Of a DNA stretch of 64,000 bases, positions 1-11,640 are shown piece after piece; the first letter of the stretch is position 1; each line of letters opens with the position of its first letter. The notes under the pieces were generated by a model. It was not told the origin of the DNA. It saw only the letters and a list, made by a program, of their open reading frames with translations, and made no database searches. Made by a program: the position numbers and the translations under genes. Source of the stretch: Armillaria gallica (Eukaryota > Basidiomycota > Agaricomycetes > Agaricales > Physalacriaceae); assembly GCA_037576215.1 (NCBI GenBank), contig JBANDB010000003.1:6262001-6326000 (forward strand). The letters run 5' to 3'.

Positions 1-213
1 CTGTGCTCATTGGTGGCTCTCCAGACGGTGACCACGACGAGCAAAATCAAAATATAAACATGGTATAATTCCGATAGAGAACCATTGTCCACTGTCCACT
101 GTCCAGCTGGGTCCTGACTCCTGACTCCTGAAAAACCCAATGCAACACACTTGTGACTTGTCAATCACAGCTGCTAGCAATGAGTATCAAAAAGAAACAA
201 ACATTTCTTTACA

Positions 214-321
214 CGACACCAGCAGGATTTGAACCTGCGCACTCAGAGAGTAACAGATGAATATGAGGACGAATTCCTATATCATTCTAATCTGTCGCCT
301 TAACCACTTGGCTATAGTGCC
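214..321 (-). tRNA. tRNA-Ser(AGA) with a 26-nt intron
   Basis: Read on the minus strand, the acceptor strand GGCACTA pairs with TGGTGTC (two G-U pairs) and is followed by TA, a D arm GCCAAGTGGTTAAGGC, an anticodon stem ACAGA/TCTGT, a long variable arm typical of serine tRNAs, and a perfect T arm GCAGG-TTCGAAT-CCTGC with discriminator G. The anticodon AGA lies at 288-286. An insert at 259-284, one base 3' of the anticodon, is the canonical nuclear tRNA intron position. The mature tRNA would be 82 nt. The fold was done by eye. Confidence 0.93.
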
Positions 322-711
322 GCAACATTAATTGTGTTAAATGTTAGATCACGTTTTGAAATCTATTCTTTGCTTGTAGTCTATTTCTTTGGCACGCCAT
401 CATTATCATCCTCATCCAAGACGACGCGTAGAAATCTATTGGCGACAGCTTGCATGAAACTATTCCACTCCGATTCTTCCACTGACTCGAACGCAGAGAT
501 GGACTGTCGAGCAAAGCCCATGAGAAACTTCCCCAGCGAATACAAACCGATTACTCCTCGTGTCGATACCAATATGGATTCGGCGACACCTACCCATACT
601 GCGCGCGCTACCATTGCCTTATAGAAGAACACAAGAGCGATGAGCCCGAAGATGGTCGTCGTGTACTCCCTGATCAACACCGTCCGCCATCTACAATACC
701 TCTGTCACACG
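322..711. other. No supported gene
   Basis: A 99-codon open frame exists on the minus strand (680-381) with a hydrophobic N-terminal half, but it begins with GTG, has no recognisable domain and could be chance. I see no other structure here. Confidence 0.3.
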
Positions 712-885
712 AGAATCAGGTTCGCGTGCTCCATTTCGGTTAACTACGACGTGGTCCTTGCGCTCTACTCGAACTTCGCCCAGGAGGATGAAGAGCTTGA
801 GGACAAGGAGGCCGTGGGGATACTCAGCAAGGAGCCGAAGGGACCTTTGTGGTTCGAAGATGCCGCCTAACCCAGCGGTGAATGT
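712..885 (+). pseudogene. Decayed gene tail, copy 1 of a paralogous pair
   Basis: The plus-strand frame encodes LALYSNFAQEDEELEDKEAV, then an ILSKE..GP.WF segment and EDAA, then TAA at 868-870. A second copy at about 1925-2105 encodes a closely related tail in the same order, and most differences between them preserve the protein. In copy 2 the frame runs on past DAA into LLSL and a GTGAGT donor, so the TAA here is probably a disabling change. Sequence upstream of both copies stays alignable but no longer shares an open frame. I do not recognise the family. Confidence 0.45.
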
Positions 886-1924
886 AATTAATTTTCTCAT
901 CTCGAGAGCCCCTCCTCATCAAAATCTACTAGGTGCTTACTCATTGCGCCGCCACAGTCTCTATTTACGCTGCTGCTGGAGGGGTACACACCTTTCCAAC
1001 GTATAGGGTCTCGCCGTGTACGCGGAGGGGGTCGACAGGATCGTTACAACGGTACTACACTCCGTCTAGCGGCCCTAAAGATTCGAACATACGACGACTA
1101 TGTCTTTAACGCAAGCAGGAAGAGAGGACCAGGTGGCCCAGATGATCTTGCCGGATGGAAGTATGGCTCGAGGACGCGCCTAGATATCGAACAATTCCCG
1201 CTGCCCTCTCTGTTCACCTGTGAAAACCTCTACTTTCATCCGTGAAAAATCAGCGCTCCACTATCCATTGTTACGATTGCACTCCCCAGCTTGCAGGACG
1301 TAAAAAAATTTGACCGTTCTCTTCAATCCATTCTCTGATGCTATACGCATTACTGATACCAACTGCTCGTACCTGTTTGAATACAGGCCGTAGTCTTCCG
1401 TTAAAACGAACGTCGTATCAAAGCCCGACCTCTTCCCAAGTAACCACCTGAACTCCACGTCTTCTCTTTCCCTGTCAACTTTAACAGTCGGAGAAGATAC
1501 GATTGACTGTCATGTCACCTTCATACCGTCGACGCCAACCAATGGGTACGCCTCGTTGAATGAAGCGTCGGATGCGGAGAGGGTCTCGATGTAATTACTA
1601 CAACAGACATGGGGAAGGACCTTCCAAACATACCGCGCAACCATCCCCTAAACGAACGCACAGTGTCTGTTTATCAGGTCTCGTGGGATTACTCGAGTAC
1701 AACCAAAAAACTAGAGATGTTGACATAATTTTACCTCCAGGAGTCGAACCTGGTGCATTGCACAGACTCGCTAGGCTAGTGTGGATGACATGACGAGAGA
1801 CGTGCTCTCCACCCCATCGTCTTCTTCTCGGGGCACGCAAACATCGGATGATGGTTCTGCGTCAGCTATCAATGGCGCGCGCTACACAGAGCAACGTCCG
1901 AGCACTCAATCCCAAGCGACTGTC
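886..1924. other. Intergenic, no supported gene
   Basis: Only short unrelated frames are present. A T-arm-like stretch at about 1737-1755 (minus) is discussed among the rejected items. Confidence 0.4.
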
Positions 1925-2105
1925 GCACAAGAACCAGGCTCGCGTGTCCCATTTCGATACGCTAAATTGCGCTGTACTCAAACTACACCCAGGAGAACGA
2001 GGAGCTTGATGATGAGGACCACGCAGAGCTCGTCGAGATACTCAGCAAGGAACTTGAAGGTCCCATGTGGTTCTAGGATGCTGCTTTGTTGTCGCTGGTG
2101 AGTGT
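1925..2105 (+). pseudogene. Decayed gene tail, copy 2 of a paralogous pair
   Basis: The reading frame from about 1965 gives IALYSNYTQENEELDDEDHA, then EILSKE.EGPMWF, followed by an in-frame TAG at 2074-2076 where copy 1 has GAA. After the TAG the frame continues DAALLSL up to a good donor (GTGAGT from 2098) with an acceptor-like TTCCCATCAG downstream. Upstream the frame is closed by a TAA. Both copies therefore look like relics of one intron-containing gene family of unknown function. Confidence 0.45.
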
Positions 2106-2546
2106 GTTTCTGAGATATATTTCCCATCAGTATTGTTAGGTGTATGTGCATAGTAAACCATTTCCGTCGTTATGCTTCCTAGTTCTCGTTCCGTTGACTT
2201 GCATCATGTTGTTTCATTGTTTGAACCCCAAGCTTACTTCTGTCAGATAACCACAACATTCTCAAGTTCATTGATGAAACTTCGACGAAGAATATATCGC
2301 CAAAGAAGAGTGTACTATCACGCGTTAGGTTGCGCACTGGGTGCATAATACTACCCTCAAAGAGTTGTCTATGAATGCGTCATTTCTCAGTGCGGTCTCG
2401 CATGCTCTTGGGAAGGTGCCGTGCATCTTCATCTGACGAAGGAATCTGCTCTTCTATCCCGTGGAGAGATGCTGAGCTGAAGACAAAGTATATATTCAAT
2501 TCTCTACCGGTATCTTCTCTACATCTTACACAGTTAAGTCTGTTAT
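2106..2546. other. Intergenic, 3' flank of the reductase gene
   Basis: No coding frame with recognisable content. It lies downstream of the minus-strand reductase stop and probably holds its 3' UTR. Confidence 0.4.
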
Positions 2547-5500
2547 TCAGTTGATAAATCCGGTTTCTCGCCAGTGTGCCACCCATTTCGCCACAAGCTC
2601 CCTGTTGACCGCCGGCGCCTTCTTCAAAATGGGTGCGATCTTAGTCGTCTCCTCCGTCAAGAATACCATCGGCTTTCTATGGGACGGCCCGTATCTCATA
2701 CGGAAGAACGGCTGCCATACAACGCGTGAGTCGCCTATAACCGCCAACCAGGAAAGCTACTCACCAACAACTTGATAGTCGGGTTCTTCTTTCCGTCCTC
2801 ATCCGACTTCGCTAACCTCTCCACCCACTCGTTCTTATCCACGCGCTGAAAGCTCATGCCAGAAGCTTCTAATCCACCAAGAATATCCTTCCAATGCGCT
2901 GATGTGTTGGGATTCACGATGTGATACACAGCCGTAGCGGACTTCGTCGCGTTCAACACGATCTCCACTATACTCTTCCCGGCGAAATCTACAGGGAGCC
3001 ACGAGGGATTTTCGTCAACCACAGGAAGCGCGCCTACAGTATTCGCACTTTTGAACATCAGCGGCCACGCCTCCGTTTCATTCCAGACACCGCTTCGAAG
3101 CAGAAGATCAGCGTACACTCGTTTCTCAAGGACAGAACCACCCACTGTACGGAATCCCCGACCATCTGGCCTATGCGTAGAACGGACACCGGCACCCCGC
3201 TCTTCTGTGCCGCTCGTTCGCACAACTTCTCCACGACCCACTTGCTCTGCGCGTACCCCGTCCCCGCCGCAGTCGACGGTGAAGGAGAAAAGTCCTCTGA
3301 ACACGTCTCGTCCCTCGATCCCTGCCTACAGCTAATGGACGAACTGAACGCGAACGACGCAGGCTCGGTGAAGGGTGATTCAAGGCACAAGTTGATTAGG
3401 TTCACCGCACCACCGATGTGCGAGTCATAAGACTCAATGTTGAGTACGAAGTTGACGGGCCAGGCGTTCTGTTTTTAGGTCACAGTGAATATCAAGACAC
3501 GGAAGGAGGGCGAGGGTGTGACGAACGTGGATAACATCCGTCACCTCATCTCGTAGAGCGCCGTACTCTTCTTCCGTTAACCCGAAGAGAGGCTCGTTGG
3601 CGTTTGCTGCGTATGACGTAACCTTGGTTTCGTCGACAGAGACCTTTCGGGCCATGACCGACTCTCTGATACGTTCCAGAGATTCGTCGTGAGACTTGGC
3701 ACGGGACAAACAGACGACCTTTCGAACGGAAGAGGATGCTGTTAATTGAGAAAGAATATGAACGCCGAGGGATCCCGTTGCACCGGTGAGGAGCTATGCA
3801 CGAGTAGAGTGAGTCTCTTTTGTTCTGGGGTGTGAGGAATCTAGGCTTACGAATACGCGGGCATCGGTAGGCTTCGGTAGAGCAGCAGCTCTGGCTGCAT
3901 GTGTGCCTACCTTGGCATTCCATTTATCAAGTAGTGCCAGCATCACGGCTTCATGCCCACTTCCCACTACTTGAGTACCACCGCTCTGTAGGTGAAGGAT
4001 ATGATCTGCAAGTCTGGCAAATTGTCAATGTCAGGGCCCCAGTCGAGGATGGAAACTGGACATACTTCTCCACCGACGGATGCTCATATACCACTAGCAA
4101 GCCTTCTGTGGGTCTTTCATCCTTCCTGAAGTAGAATGCTCTCTCTTACCTGTCTGTCCAAGGCTGTTCGTCCCCAGCTCAACCTCTTTCTGCAGACTAT
4201 TCCGTATCCTCGTTGCCTGTAATGAGTCAACTCCAAATGCAAATAGGTCGACCTTTCTATCGAGCTGAGCCGAGCGACTGGGACCCAAGGCTTTAGCGAT
4301 CGTAGCGAAAATATACGCCTCCAGCTCTTCCCGCTGTAGCGTCTTCTTCTCCACCTCGACGTCGGTCTGGTCGAACCGGGCGTAGATGCTTTCTGAAAAA
4401 CTAATTGATCTTGATGGATCTGGTGTGTAAACAAAAGTCGTACCTATGAGGCCCTTGAACTTTGCATAACACGCCGGTCGGAGTATGCTCATCTTGGTGG
4501 CTACTGGGATATGCGTACCATACCTGTACGGTTATTTCCATCAGTTCCCGCCTCGCAAAATAGCACAGGGACACGTACGGCAAGAACTCTACCATCTCGG
4601 GTAGCAACCGCGAATGCGTTGGTGCTTCTGCGTTGGCTTGCTCGATGACGGGCCAGACTTTGGACATGAGGTCTTCTCGGGAGAGACCCTCTTCATTTGC
4701 AAGGTCGGAGGGGAGGATTAGACATCCCGTTTGGGGTTTTCCAGCACCGAAGATTATAGCTGGGAAGACGTCAGTGAGTAAAAAGCTATGAAGACCATTG
4801 GCTTTACCCTCGGCGACGTATGGGCTGTTTCCTCGGATACAGAGTTCCATGGGGACTGTGTCGCTCATCAGCAAGGATAGAGTGGCTAGCAAGATCCTTA
4901 CCGGGGTTGGTCTTCTCCCCGAGGATATGGACGAGCGTATCATCAAGCCGTCCGATGTATTTGTACAAGTCCTTGCGCTCGGGATGTCGGAGGAAGAGGT
5001 CCTTGGTCGCGTAGGATCCGTCCGGGCGGTTAGTCTCGATCTAAGAAAGGCTGAAAAGGCTTATCCCAATGTCGGGGAAGGGATTGGCAAACCTTGGGAG
5101 GATACCCATCCTTGACGATAACTTCAAAGGTGTCGCCACCTTGTGGTTCCCATACGAGGTAGTTGACTGAACCGGGGAGAGGGCGGGTCCAGTTCCAGAG
5201 TTTGTCTGTCCCGAAGTCGCGGTTGGAGTTCATCAGAGATCCGGTCTGCAATAGGTGAGTCCGGTTTGTCGTTGAGTGGAATGATTCTTACCTCTGTTGT
5301 TCCGTAGATACTAAGCAAGTTAACTCCGGCTTGAACGAGTCTGTTACCGAGATCATCCTGGTTGCATAAAAGGATGAAAAATGGAAGCAGAGGTGGACAA
5401 GTGAGGAGCCTACGGGGAGAGGAGCGCCTGCATATCCGACGATATCAAAACTGGCCAGGGCATTGACGCCTGCAGGCGTTTCCGCGAGGAGCTACAATAA

Positions 5501-6546
5501 TTGTCCTGAGCGCAAGCTCTATAGGAAGCGTGCAGGGAAATAAGACCTTAATAACATATGGTACGGCGTAACATTGTCGGACAGGAGGAGAGGCAGTGAG
5601 TACGGCACAGATGTTACCGGATGTGAGAGGTAGATGAGGCGGGAAGAGCGTCAATGGTTGACCAGGATAGATGCATCGAAATCTATTCGAGTAAGTCAGT
5701 TTTGTCAGTGGACCTACAAAGCAGAGAAACTGACACAGCAAAGTGACCGTATCCATGGAACACGGGCAGAGTACTGAAACCTGGCTTGTTCTGGTTCAAC
5801 GCGACATTCGCAATGAGGCCATAGTGGGTAATGCGGACTGGTTTAGGGAATCCGGTCTACGAATGCAAGGTCAAGATAGTGGGAAGCAGTAGAAAAGGAC
5901 TTACTGAGCCAGAAGAGTGCAGAATGACGGTAGGTCGTTTGCTCTCCTGTTCTGGTGTCAGAACGGCAGGGAAGGGTTTGATCTTGGTGCTCTCGACGCC
6001 CTCAGGACCCCACAAAGGGAAACGCTTATCTTCGACGAGCTCCACCGTGTATCCTTGGTTGCGAAGGAGCTTCTGCGCGTCGTGTGCTTCTTGGATGAAT
6101 TTCGTGCCGTAGATAAGGTGGGTAGCGTCGGTGAGCTTGGTGAGGTGCGCGACTGCTGGAACGGAGTTGTTCACCGAGAGAAGGAGGGCGGTCAGACCGA
6201 GCTTCGCGAGGGCCATCTCTAGGAGAGATTCGTCGATCGCTGTGCTTGTCAAGACAGCAATAGTCTGCACGGGAGGTACCTCGCCCAAGACCGTCTTTGG
6301 CGCAAGGCCAAGGGAGGAGTAGTGCCATGCAAGGCGGTCAACGGCGGATTGTATTTGGGCAAATCTACTTGAGTGTTAGCACGAGTCAACAAGAGAGAGA
6401 AATCAAAGGTACGTGAGCGAGCGTAATACTATGGCAGAACCGTCCTTAGGCGACCCCGTATAGATAGCAGGATCATTCGGCTGGTCTCGTGCACGAATTG
6501 CGACAAGTTCTGTGATGGATTTCGCTTTGAAGGTTACTGCGGGCAT
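2547..6546 (-). CDS. Adenylate-forming reductase (NRPS-like, A-T-R)
   Basis: Start ATG at 6546 (MPAVTFKAKSITELVAIRAR), stop TGA at 2547-2549; about a dozen short introns splice in frame, giving roughly 1,060 residues. Order seen: adenylation domain with the phosphate loop HSSGSTGFPKP near residue 190, the YGTTETG segment near 320 and GRLDDTLVHILGEK near 420; a carrier domain with phosphopantetheine site FGVDSLQATR near 600; then a thioester-reductase (NAD-binding 4) domain opening LLTGATGSLGVHI, with a GYAQSKWVVEK active-site segment and C-terminal WVAHWRETGFIN. Known family role: ATP-dependent activation of a carboxylic acid, loading on the carrier and NADPH-dependent release as an aldehyde or alcohol. 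There is no condensation domain. The substrate cannot be read from the sequence. The frame appears intact. A divergent permease shares its promoter. Confidence 0.9.
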
Positions 6547-6955
6547 GGTGACAAGGGAAACGGATACCGCGGATGATGCTGCTTCAAATACTGATGAGGG
6601 TTCTGCGGAAGGGGTTCCAGGACATTAGCGGTCCGTATCCGGATCGTTTTACCGTCTTAACTGTCCTCTGATATGGAGTCGGAACAGGTTGGCAAAATCT
6701 AAATATAAGTAGGAGATGATCGCATTCGAATCGAGCACAGCCACATTCTGACCCTCTGCCCGGGGCCCTTCCCCACATTGTTTTTGGTCAGTTGGCCACC
6801 CATACTCCACATTTCAGGCCGGGCCGCCTAAGCATAGTTCGGATGCAGAAAAGAAAAACATAATACATACGAAACAACATATAAATAGGCTCTTTGACGT
6901 TCCTGTCTTCCTAGGTTCGCTTCACTCTCCGACGTCTCAACCTTATCTCAACACT
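6547..6955. promoter_or_regulatory. Divergent promoter of reductase and permease genes
   Basis: This 409 bp gap separates two ATGs pointing away from each other. A TATA-like CATATAAATA at about 6878-6887 sits roughly 75 bp before the permease ATG. On the other strand a TTATATTTA-like box lies near 6700, about 150 bp before the reductase ATG. The shared short promoter suggests co-regulation; this is inference from layout. Confidence 0.55.
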
Positions 6956-9548
6956 ATGACTATCACAACAGTTCATACCACTCCCAACGAGTGTGGGAGT
7001 ACTCCGCCCGACGAAAAACCACACATTCAGGAGATCGACGGACTGAAGTACGATTTCTCCTGGGCGGAACAAGTCGAAGTCGACGAAGATGTACCGCCCG
7101 GATTTTTTGGCCGTTTCCTCAAGAAAAATCCGTCGACGGCGTTCATTGCCGACGTTGCGAAGATGAATACCATGGAACTTGATCCCAAGGTCATCAGACG
7201 CTTGGAACGCAAGATCGATTTGCTTATTATTCCTGCTCTGGCTACGTGCTATATGGTAAGTTTCTGGCTTCCTGTCGACTCTGGTCTGCTCATCAACTCG
7301 TTCCAGTTCTATTACATGTGAGCAGGCAAACAATTCGCTCGTCGCATGTCCTCATTTCTCTACCTATTTTAGCGACAAGACTACTCTTTCGTACGCGGCT
7401 ATCTTCGGAAGTAAGTGTTCTGTAGCTCCTAAATACAGCTGCTGACATTTCTTCTCCCCAACAGTCCGCACTGACTTACATCTGGCCAAATCAGAATACG
7501 TGAGATTGCTTCGCTTGATGAGACCGGATAATCTTCTAACCGACTTCGCAGAGCTGGCTCTCCAGCATCTTTTACTGTGCGTAGCGATTTTTATACATTT
7601 TGCAGTGCTTTACGTTTCACGCTGCAGTTGGATGGCTCGCCTGGGCCCTACCGACCAATCTACTAATGCAGAAGTTTCCCCTCAACAAGTACCTCGCAGC
7701 CAACGTAAACATTTCTCCTAGTCGATATTAGTTTCGTTTACCTGGCTAACCTATCCCGCAGATATTCCTGTGGGGCGTTCTTCTCATGGCCCAAGCGGCT
7801 AGTCGCAATTTTACAGATCTTGCGGTGCTACGGATATTGTCCGGTGCATTCGAAGCCACTGCCGACCCTTCGTTCGTCCTCATCACAGCAACTTGGTACA
7901 CACGGAAACAACAGCCGACGCGCATCGGTTACTGGTATATGTATGCGACCGTTTATGCCTCTGACGCCCTTCTTAATCTCTGACTTTTCATATCAGGGCT
8001 AACGGTTTTGGTATTGCCTTGGGTGGTCTGTTTGGGTATGGTATCGGCCAGGTATGTGCTTGTGACTCTTCACGAGGAATGACCCTAACGTCGAATTACT
8101 TCCAGATCACAGGTAGGAGACCACCTGATTCCTGCAGGTGTTCAATACCTCACTAATCATCTGATATACCAACAACAGGGTCTCTACCTTCATGGAAATT
8201 CGAATTCATTATTATCGGCGCTATCTGTTCGTTGTGGGCCATCGTTCTGTGGATATTCGTTCCTGACTCGCCGTATCACACACATTGGTTCACCCGCACG
8301 GAGCGTCTGATGATAGTCAGCCGGAAACGTGATGACCAAAATTTGACTGATAATCGGGAGTAAGTCTCTTTCTAATCATTTGCGCTTCTGCCCGAGGATG
8401 TTCATCGTGACTGCACGTCAGGTGGAAGCCTAATCAAGTGCTGGAGGCAATCATCGACCCCAAAATTTATCTTTTCTTCTTGTTTGGATTTACGGCGAAT
8501 GTTCCCAACGTGGGTAAATCAACACGAAGCGACTTCTCCGTCCTGACGCGTAGCTTTAGGGAGGTACATCTAATTTTGGTACTCTAATTGTCCAAGGGTT
8601 GGCCTTTCTCGATTGACTCCTACCTTTCTGATGAGTATCTCTCACCTAGATTCGGAATCAACACTCTTCAAACAACACTCATGCAAATTCCTTATGGCAT
8701 TATCATATCCTCGATGTAATGGTCCTCCTTCTTTCTCCCACCCTTATCAGTTACACCGGATTTTTTTAGCATACTTATCGCGATATACATAAACTCCAGG
8801 CTGCCCAAAGGAAATAGAACATGGCTCATGGCCGCTACTAACGTTCCCACAGTTGTCGGGTTCGCGATGATTGCCTGGTGCAAAGGCAAAGCCCCGCGAC
8901 TTATCGGATACTGTAATCTCTCTTCTTGCTAGCGTGTACTCCTTGTTGATATGTGCTAATAGGGATGACCGGCGCTTCCAACGCCACCTTCGTCCTAGGC
9001 CTATCTCTCGTCTCTGGCAACGTCGGCGGTCAAACTAAACGTTCAATCGCCAGCGCTGCTATATTTTTAGGCGTCGCTACTGGGTACGTCAACTTTCATA
9101 CCTACTGAGTTTCTAGAAATAACGAGATAAGTATTTTAGGAACATCGTCGGTCCGTTCCTATTTATAGACTCAGAAGCACCCGGATACCTGACGGGTGTT
9201 GTTGGATGTATGGTTTCTCGGGCACTTGAGGTGAGTCAGCGTTGACGGATCTTCTTGGTCTGTTTTGTATAACCTCGGTGTACAGATTATCATCATCCTT
9301 ATCCTCCGTGTGATATTCGTCATTTCTAACAAACGACGGGACCGTGCCGCAGCAGAGGGACGCGTCGAGTATGATCCCAACCTTACAGGACTGGAGGATA
9401 TTACCGATTGGAAGAACCCAGCCTTCCGATACGTCGCTGTAAGTCTTCTCTTTTTCATTTTTGATCGAACCATTAAAAACAGACAATGTTCGCAGTGACG
9501 GAGTTAGATTGCAGCATCTCATTCAGCGTATTAATGTCATCAGAATAA
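6956..9548 (+). CDS. MFS permease, Dal5-like anion:cation symporter
   Basis: ATG at 6956 (MTITTVHTTPNECGSTPPDE). A hydrophilic N-terminus of about 80 residues leads into RRLERKIDLLIIPALATCYM and then FYYIDKTTLSYAAIFG, the standard opening of the allantoate/nicotinate/vitamin-type (Dal5) MFS branch. Exons separated by short introns supply WLSSIFYFGWLAWALPTN, ILSGAFEATADPSFVLITAT, a PDSPYHTHWFTRTERLMIV loop, GTLIVQGFGINTLQTTLMQI, SNATFVLGLSLVSGNVGGQT and the tail DITDWKNPAFRYVA, about 12 membrane segments in all. Likely a plasma-membrane importer of small organic anions. The last exon (to TAA 9546-9548) is less certain, because the family usually ends just after NP.FRY.; without the last splice the frame stops near 9498. 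It is divergent from the reductase, so its cargo may be linked to that pathway. Confidence 0.87.
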
Positions 9549-10524
9549 TAATTCTTCGTGGAACTCAGAAACGTAATCATGCGATGTGTTTCGTTAAAAT
9601 CCTACTTTGATTCTCACGCTGCAGAGCCTGCTTGCGAGACTCCGGACTCAGGCAATTCAGCTCACGTAGAAGACTACAAATTACAACTGGCAACAATGAA
9701 CGTCGGACACCGAAGACATGTGTAAAGCAGGTGAAGCTCCTACCACAGAGGAACTCTCAACAAGCTAGATTCCTTGTTTCTCCTTCCGTAGCATTACCTT
9801 CGAAATTGGATTCGACAAGGCAACTGATTGTCAAAGCTTAAACTTCGACGACTTCGACAGTCAAGATGTCACTAAAAGGAACATACAGCCCTCCTCACCA
9901 TTCCTCCTCAGGCCAGAAACCAATCCGACTGGCCGATTTAAAACGTTTCAGGTCGCTTAGACTTGTCTATCGTACTCAATCGTGCTCCTTCTTGTTTAGC
10001 TTTCTTTGCACCCATTGGATTACACCCTTTTGGTTTCGCAATCACAACGGATAATGAAAGACAGCTGGGAAAGCGGATTTGGATGACAAACCCAGAAGAG
10101 AAGTTGAGCAATATATATTGTGAGTCCATACTTCTCAGGCTGGTGGCCTCGACGCCCTGGCTGATGAAATGTCCCTGCAGGATTCTTCATGAACTAGTCA
10201 CCAACGAGCCAAAGCTCAGTCACTCGTCACTTTGATAAATGCGCCTCGCGGTCTCTCGTTGCTTTCCCTTCGAGACTACCACACAGGGAGAGGAAGCTCG
10301 TATCACTCACTGCACCAGTGGTTAACGTAAATGACAACAGGTATCCAGTACCTTCGCGCCAGTTGGAATTACAGACTACAGACAGATACATGGTAAGTAG
10401 GAAGTATTCTGCTATCTAATGGTCTATGGCTGATAAGACAGCTCGTCATACCCTAAAAAACGGTAACATAAGGAATGAAAAGATAAATCCCGAGGACTGA
10501 TTCAACAACCCGCCTACGAAGGCG
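9549..10524. other. Intergenic; one possible unrecognised exon
   Basis: A plus-strand frame around 9996-10115 reads FFAPIGLHPFGFAITTDNER and on to a GTGAGT donor. It is coding-like in composition, but I cannot join it to a start or name it. The rest shows no gene. Confidence 0.25.
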
Positions 10525-11640
10525 TTACGCCCTTCTTACCCTCTGTCTGACCGGTCGGTTCTCGACGTACACGCCTTTGCACCTCCCTTCGAACTTTCTC
10601 TGATGCCTCTTCACGGGATCTGGCCGCTGGAACAACCCTTTACAGTCCCCACACTGAAACCTCGGGCACTGATGCTTCACTGATATCAAGTGCCTTCGCA
10701 TATCCCCTACACTCTTCTGATCCTTGTCACACCCAAAATAAATGCATCGGACGACCGTGAGCTCCTCAGTAGCCTTTGACTTCGTGGTAGCCTTTGACTT
10801 CTTTGCAGCCTTGGTTTTCTTCGCAACCTTGGACTTCTTTGTAGCCTTTGCCTTCTTTGCCACCTTGGATTCCTCCTTGCGCAGGTGGGCCGAGTGCATA
10901 TGATCAATAGCGGCGTTGACACTGTTAAATTCATCCCGGCAGTCTGGCTTCATACAACGCACATGCTGCGGGTCGTTGTGGAATGCATAACGCTCGAGGG
11001 AGTTTTTGAAGTCCCCACTTCTGCTGCGCGATTGCATAGCATCGGTGCGGTAGATAGTGACTCGGATTGTCCTCAAGTCGGAGACTCGCCCACGTTTACG
11101 ACTTCCTGACAAGGACTCGGGCTCCTCGTACTCAGACTCCTCGTACACGGGCTCTTCGGTATCAGAGTCCTCGTCGTCCGTGTCGGGAAGGGGTGACAGC
11201 GGGGAAGGTGGTGCTGAGGAAACTGGGCTCTGGCAGGGCAGACGTTCCGTCGCGAAGTCTACGAAATCAGGATCGAGATCGTAATCGGCGTCCTCGTCCT
11301 CCTTGTCGCTGGGATCAGCCGGCTGAACGTCAGATTCCACAGAAGGGGCTGATATCATGGTCGCAACGTCTACCGGAGTCGTGGCTGGTTGTGTCGAGAG
11401 GAAGAGGGACAAAAACGCGTCGTACGTCGGGACCGGGTCAAGCGTGCGGAAGAGGTCGGTTTGGTAGTTGCCCATTGACCAGAAGCCGTTCTGGTCTAGG
11501 TCAAATACATGATCGGGGAAGAAGTTGACGTTGTCGTCGAGAGTGTCGGAGCTGCCGAAGGGAAAGGGAGCAAGTTCGTAGAGTGAGTTGTAATTCTCCG
11601 TCGGTGGAAGATATTGGGATTCGAGTGCGAAGAGAGCCAT
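10525..11640 (-). CDS. C2H2-type zinc-finger protein
   Basis: Single-exon frame of 371 residues with ATG at 11640. The first 120 residues are acidic and aromatic (MALFALESQYLPPTENYNSL), followed by an Asp/Glu-rich stretch (residues 110-185) that resembles a transcription activation region. Fingers: CMKPDCRDEFNSVNAAIDHM.SAH near residue 230, CIYFGCDKDQKSVGDMRRHL near 300, and a variant CGDCKGLFQRPDPVKRHQRK with a terminal Cys near 335. Fingers one and two are joined by a Lys/Ala linker built from about five repeats of a KKSKAT-like heptad-length unit. The Arg-rich tail RPVRQRVRRA may be a nuclear signal. Probably a DNA-binding regulator; the target is unknown. Confidence 0.82.
   Translation of the reverse strand: MALFALESQYLPPTENYNSLYELAPFPFGSSDTLDDNVNFFPDHVFDLDQNGFWSMGNYQTDLFRTLDPVPTYDAFLSLFLSTQPATTPVDVATMISAPSVESDVQPADPSDKEDEDADYDLDPDFVDFATERLPCQSPVSSAPPSPLSPLPDTDDEDSDTEEPVYEESEYEEPESLSGSRKRGRVSDLRTIRVTIYRTDAMQSRSRSGDFKNSLERYAFHNDPQHVRCMKPDCRDEFNSVNAAIDHMHSAHLRKEESKVAKKAKATKKSKVAKKTKAAKKSKATTKSKATEELTVVRCIYFGCDKDQKSVGDMRRHLISVKHQCPRFQCGDCKGLFQRPDPVKRHQRKFEGRCKGVYVENRPVRQRVRRA
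10766..10875 (-). repeat. Tandem Lys/Ala-coding repeat in the zinc-finger gene
   Basis: About five degenerate copies of a roughly 21 nt unit (plus strand: TAGCCTTTGACTTCTTTG-like) encode the basic linker between fingers. The repeat could change length by slippage. Confidence 0.75.

Noticed and set aside
1725..1800. tRNA-like sequence on the minus strand with perfect T arm CCAGG-TTCGACT-CCTGG
   Set aside because: No matching acceptor strand or anticodon stem could be found at the right distance; box A is too close to box B. Probably chance or a fragment.
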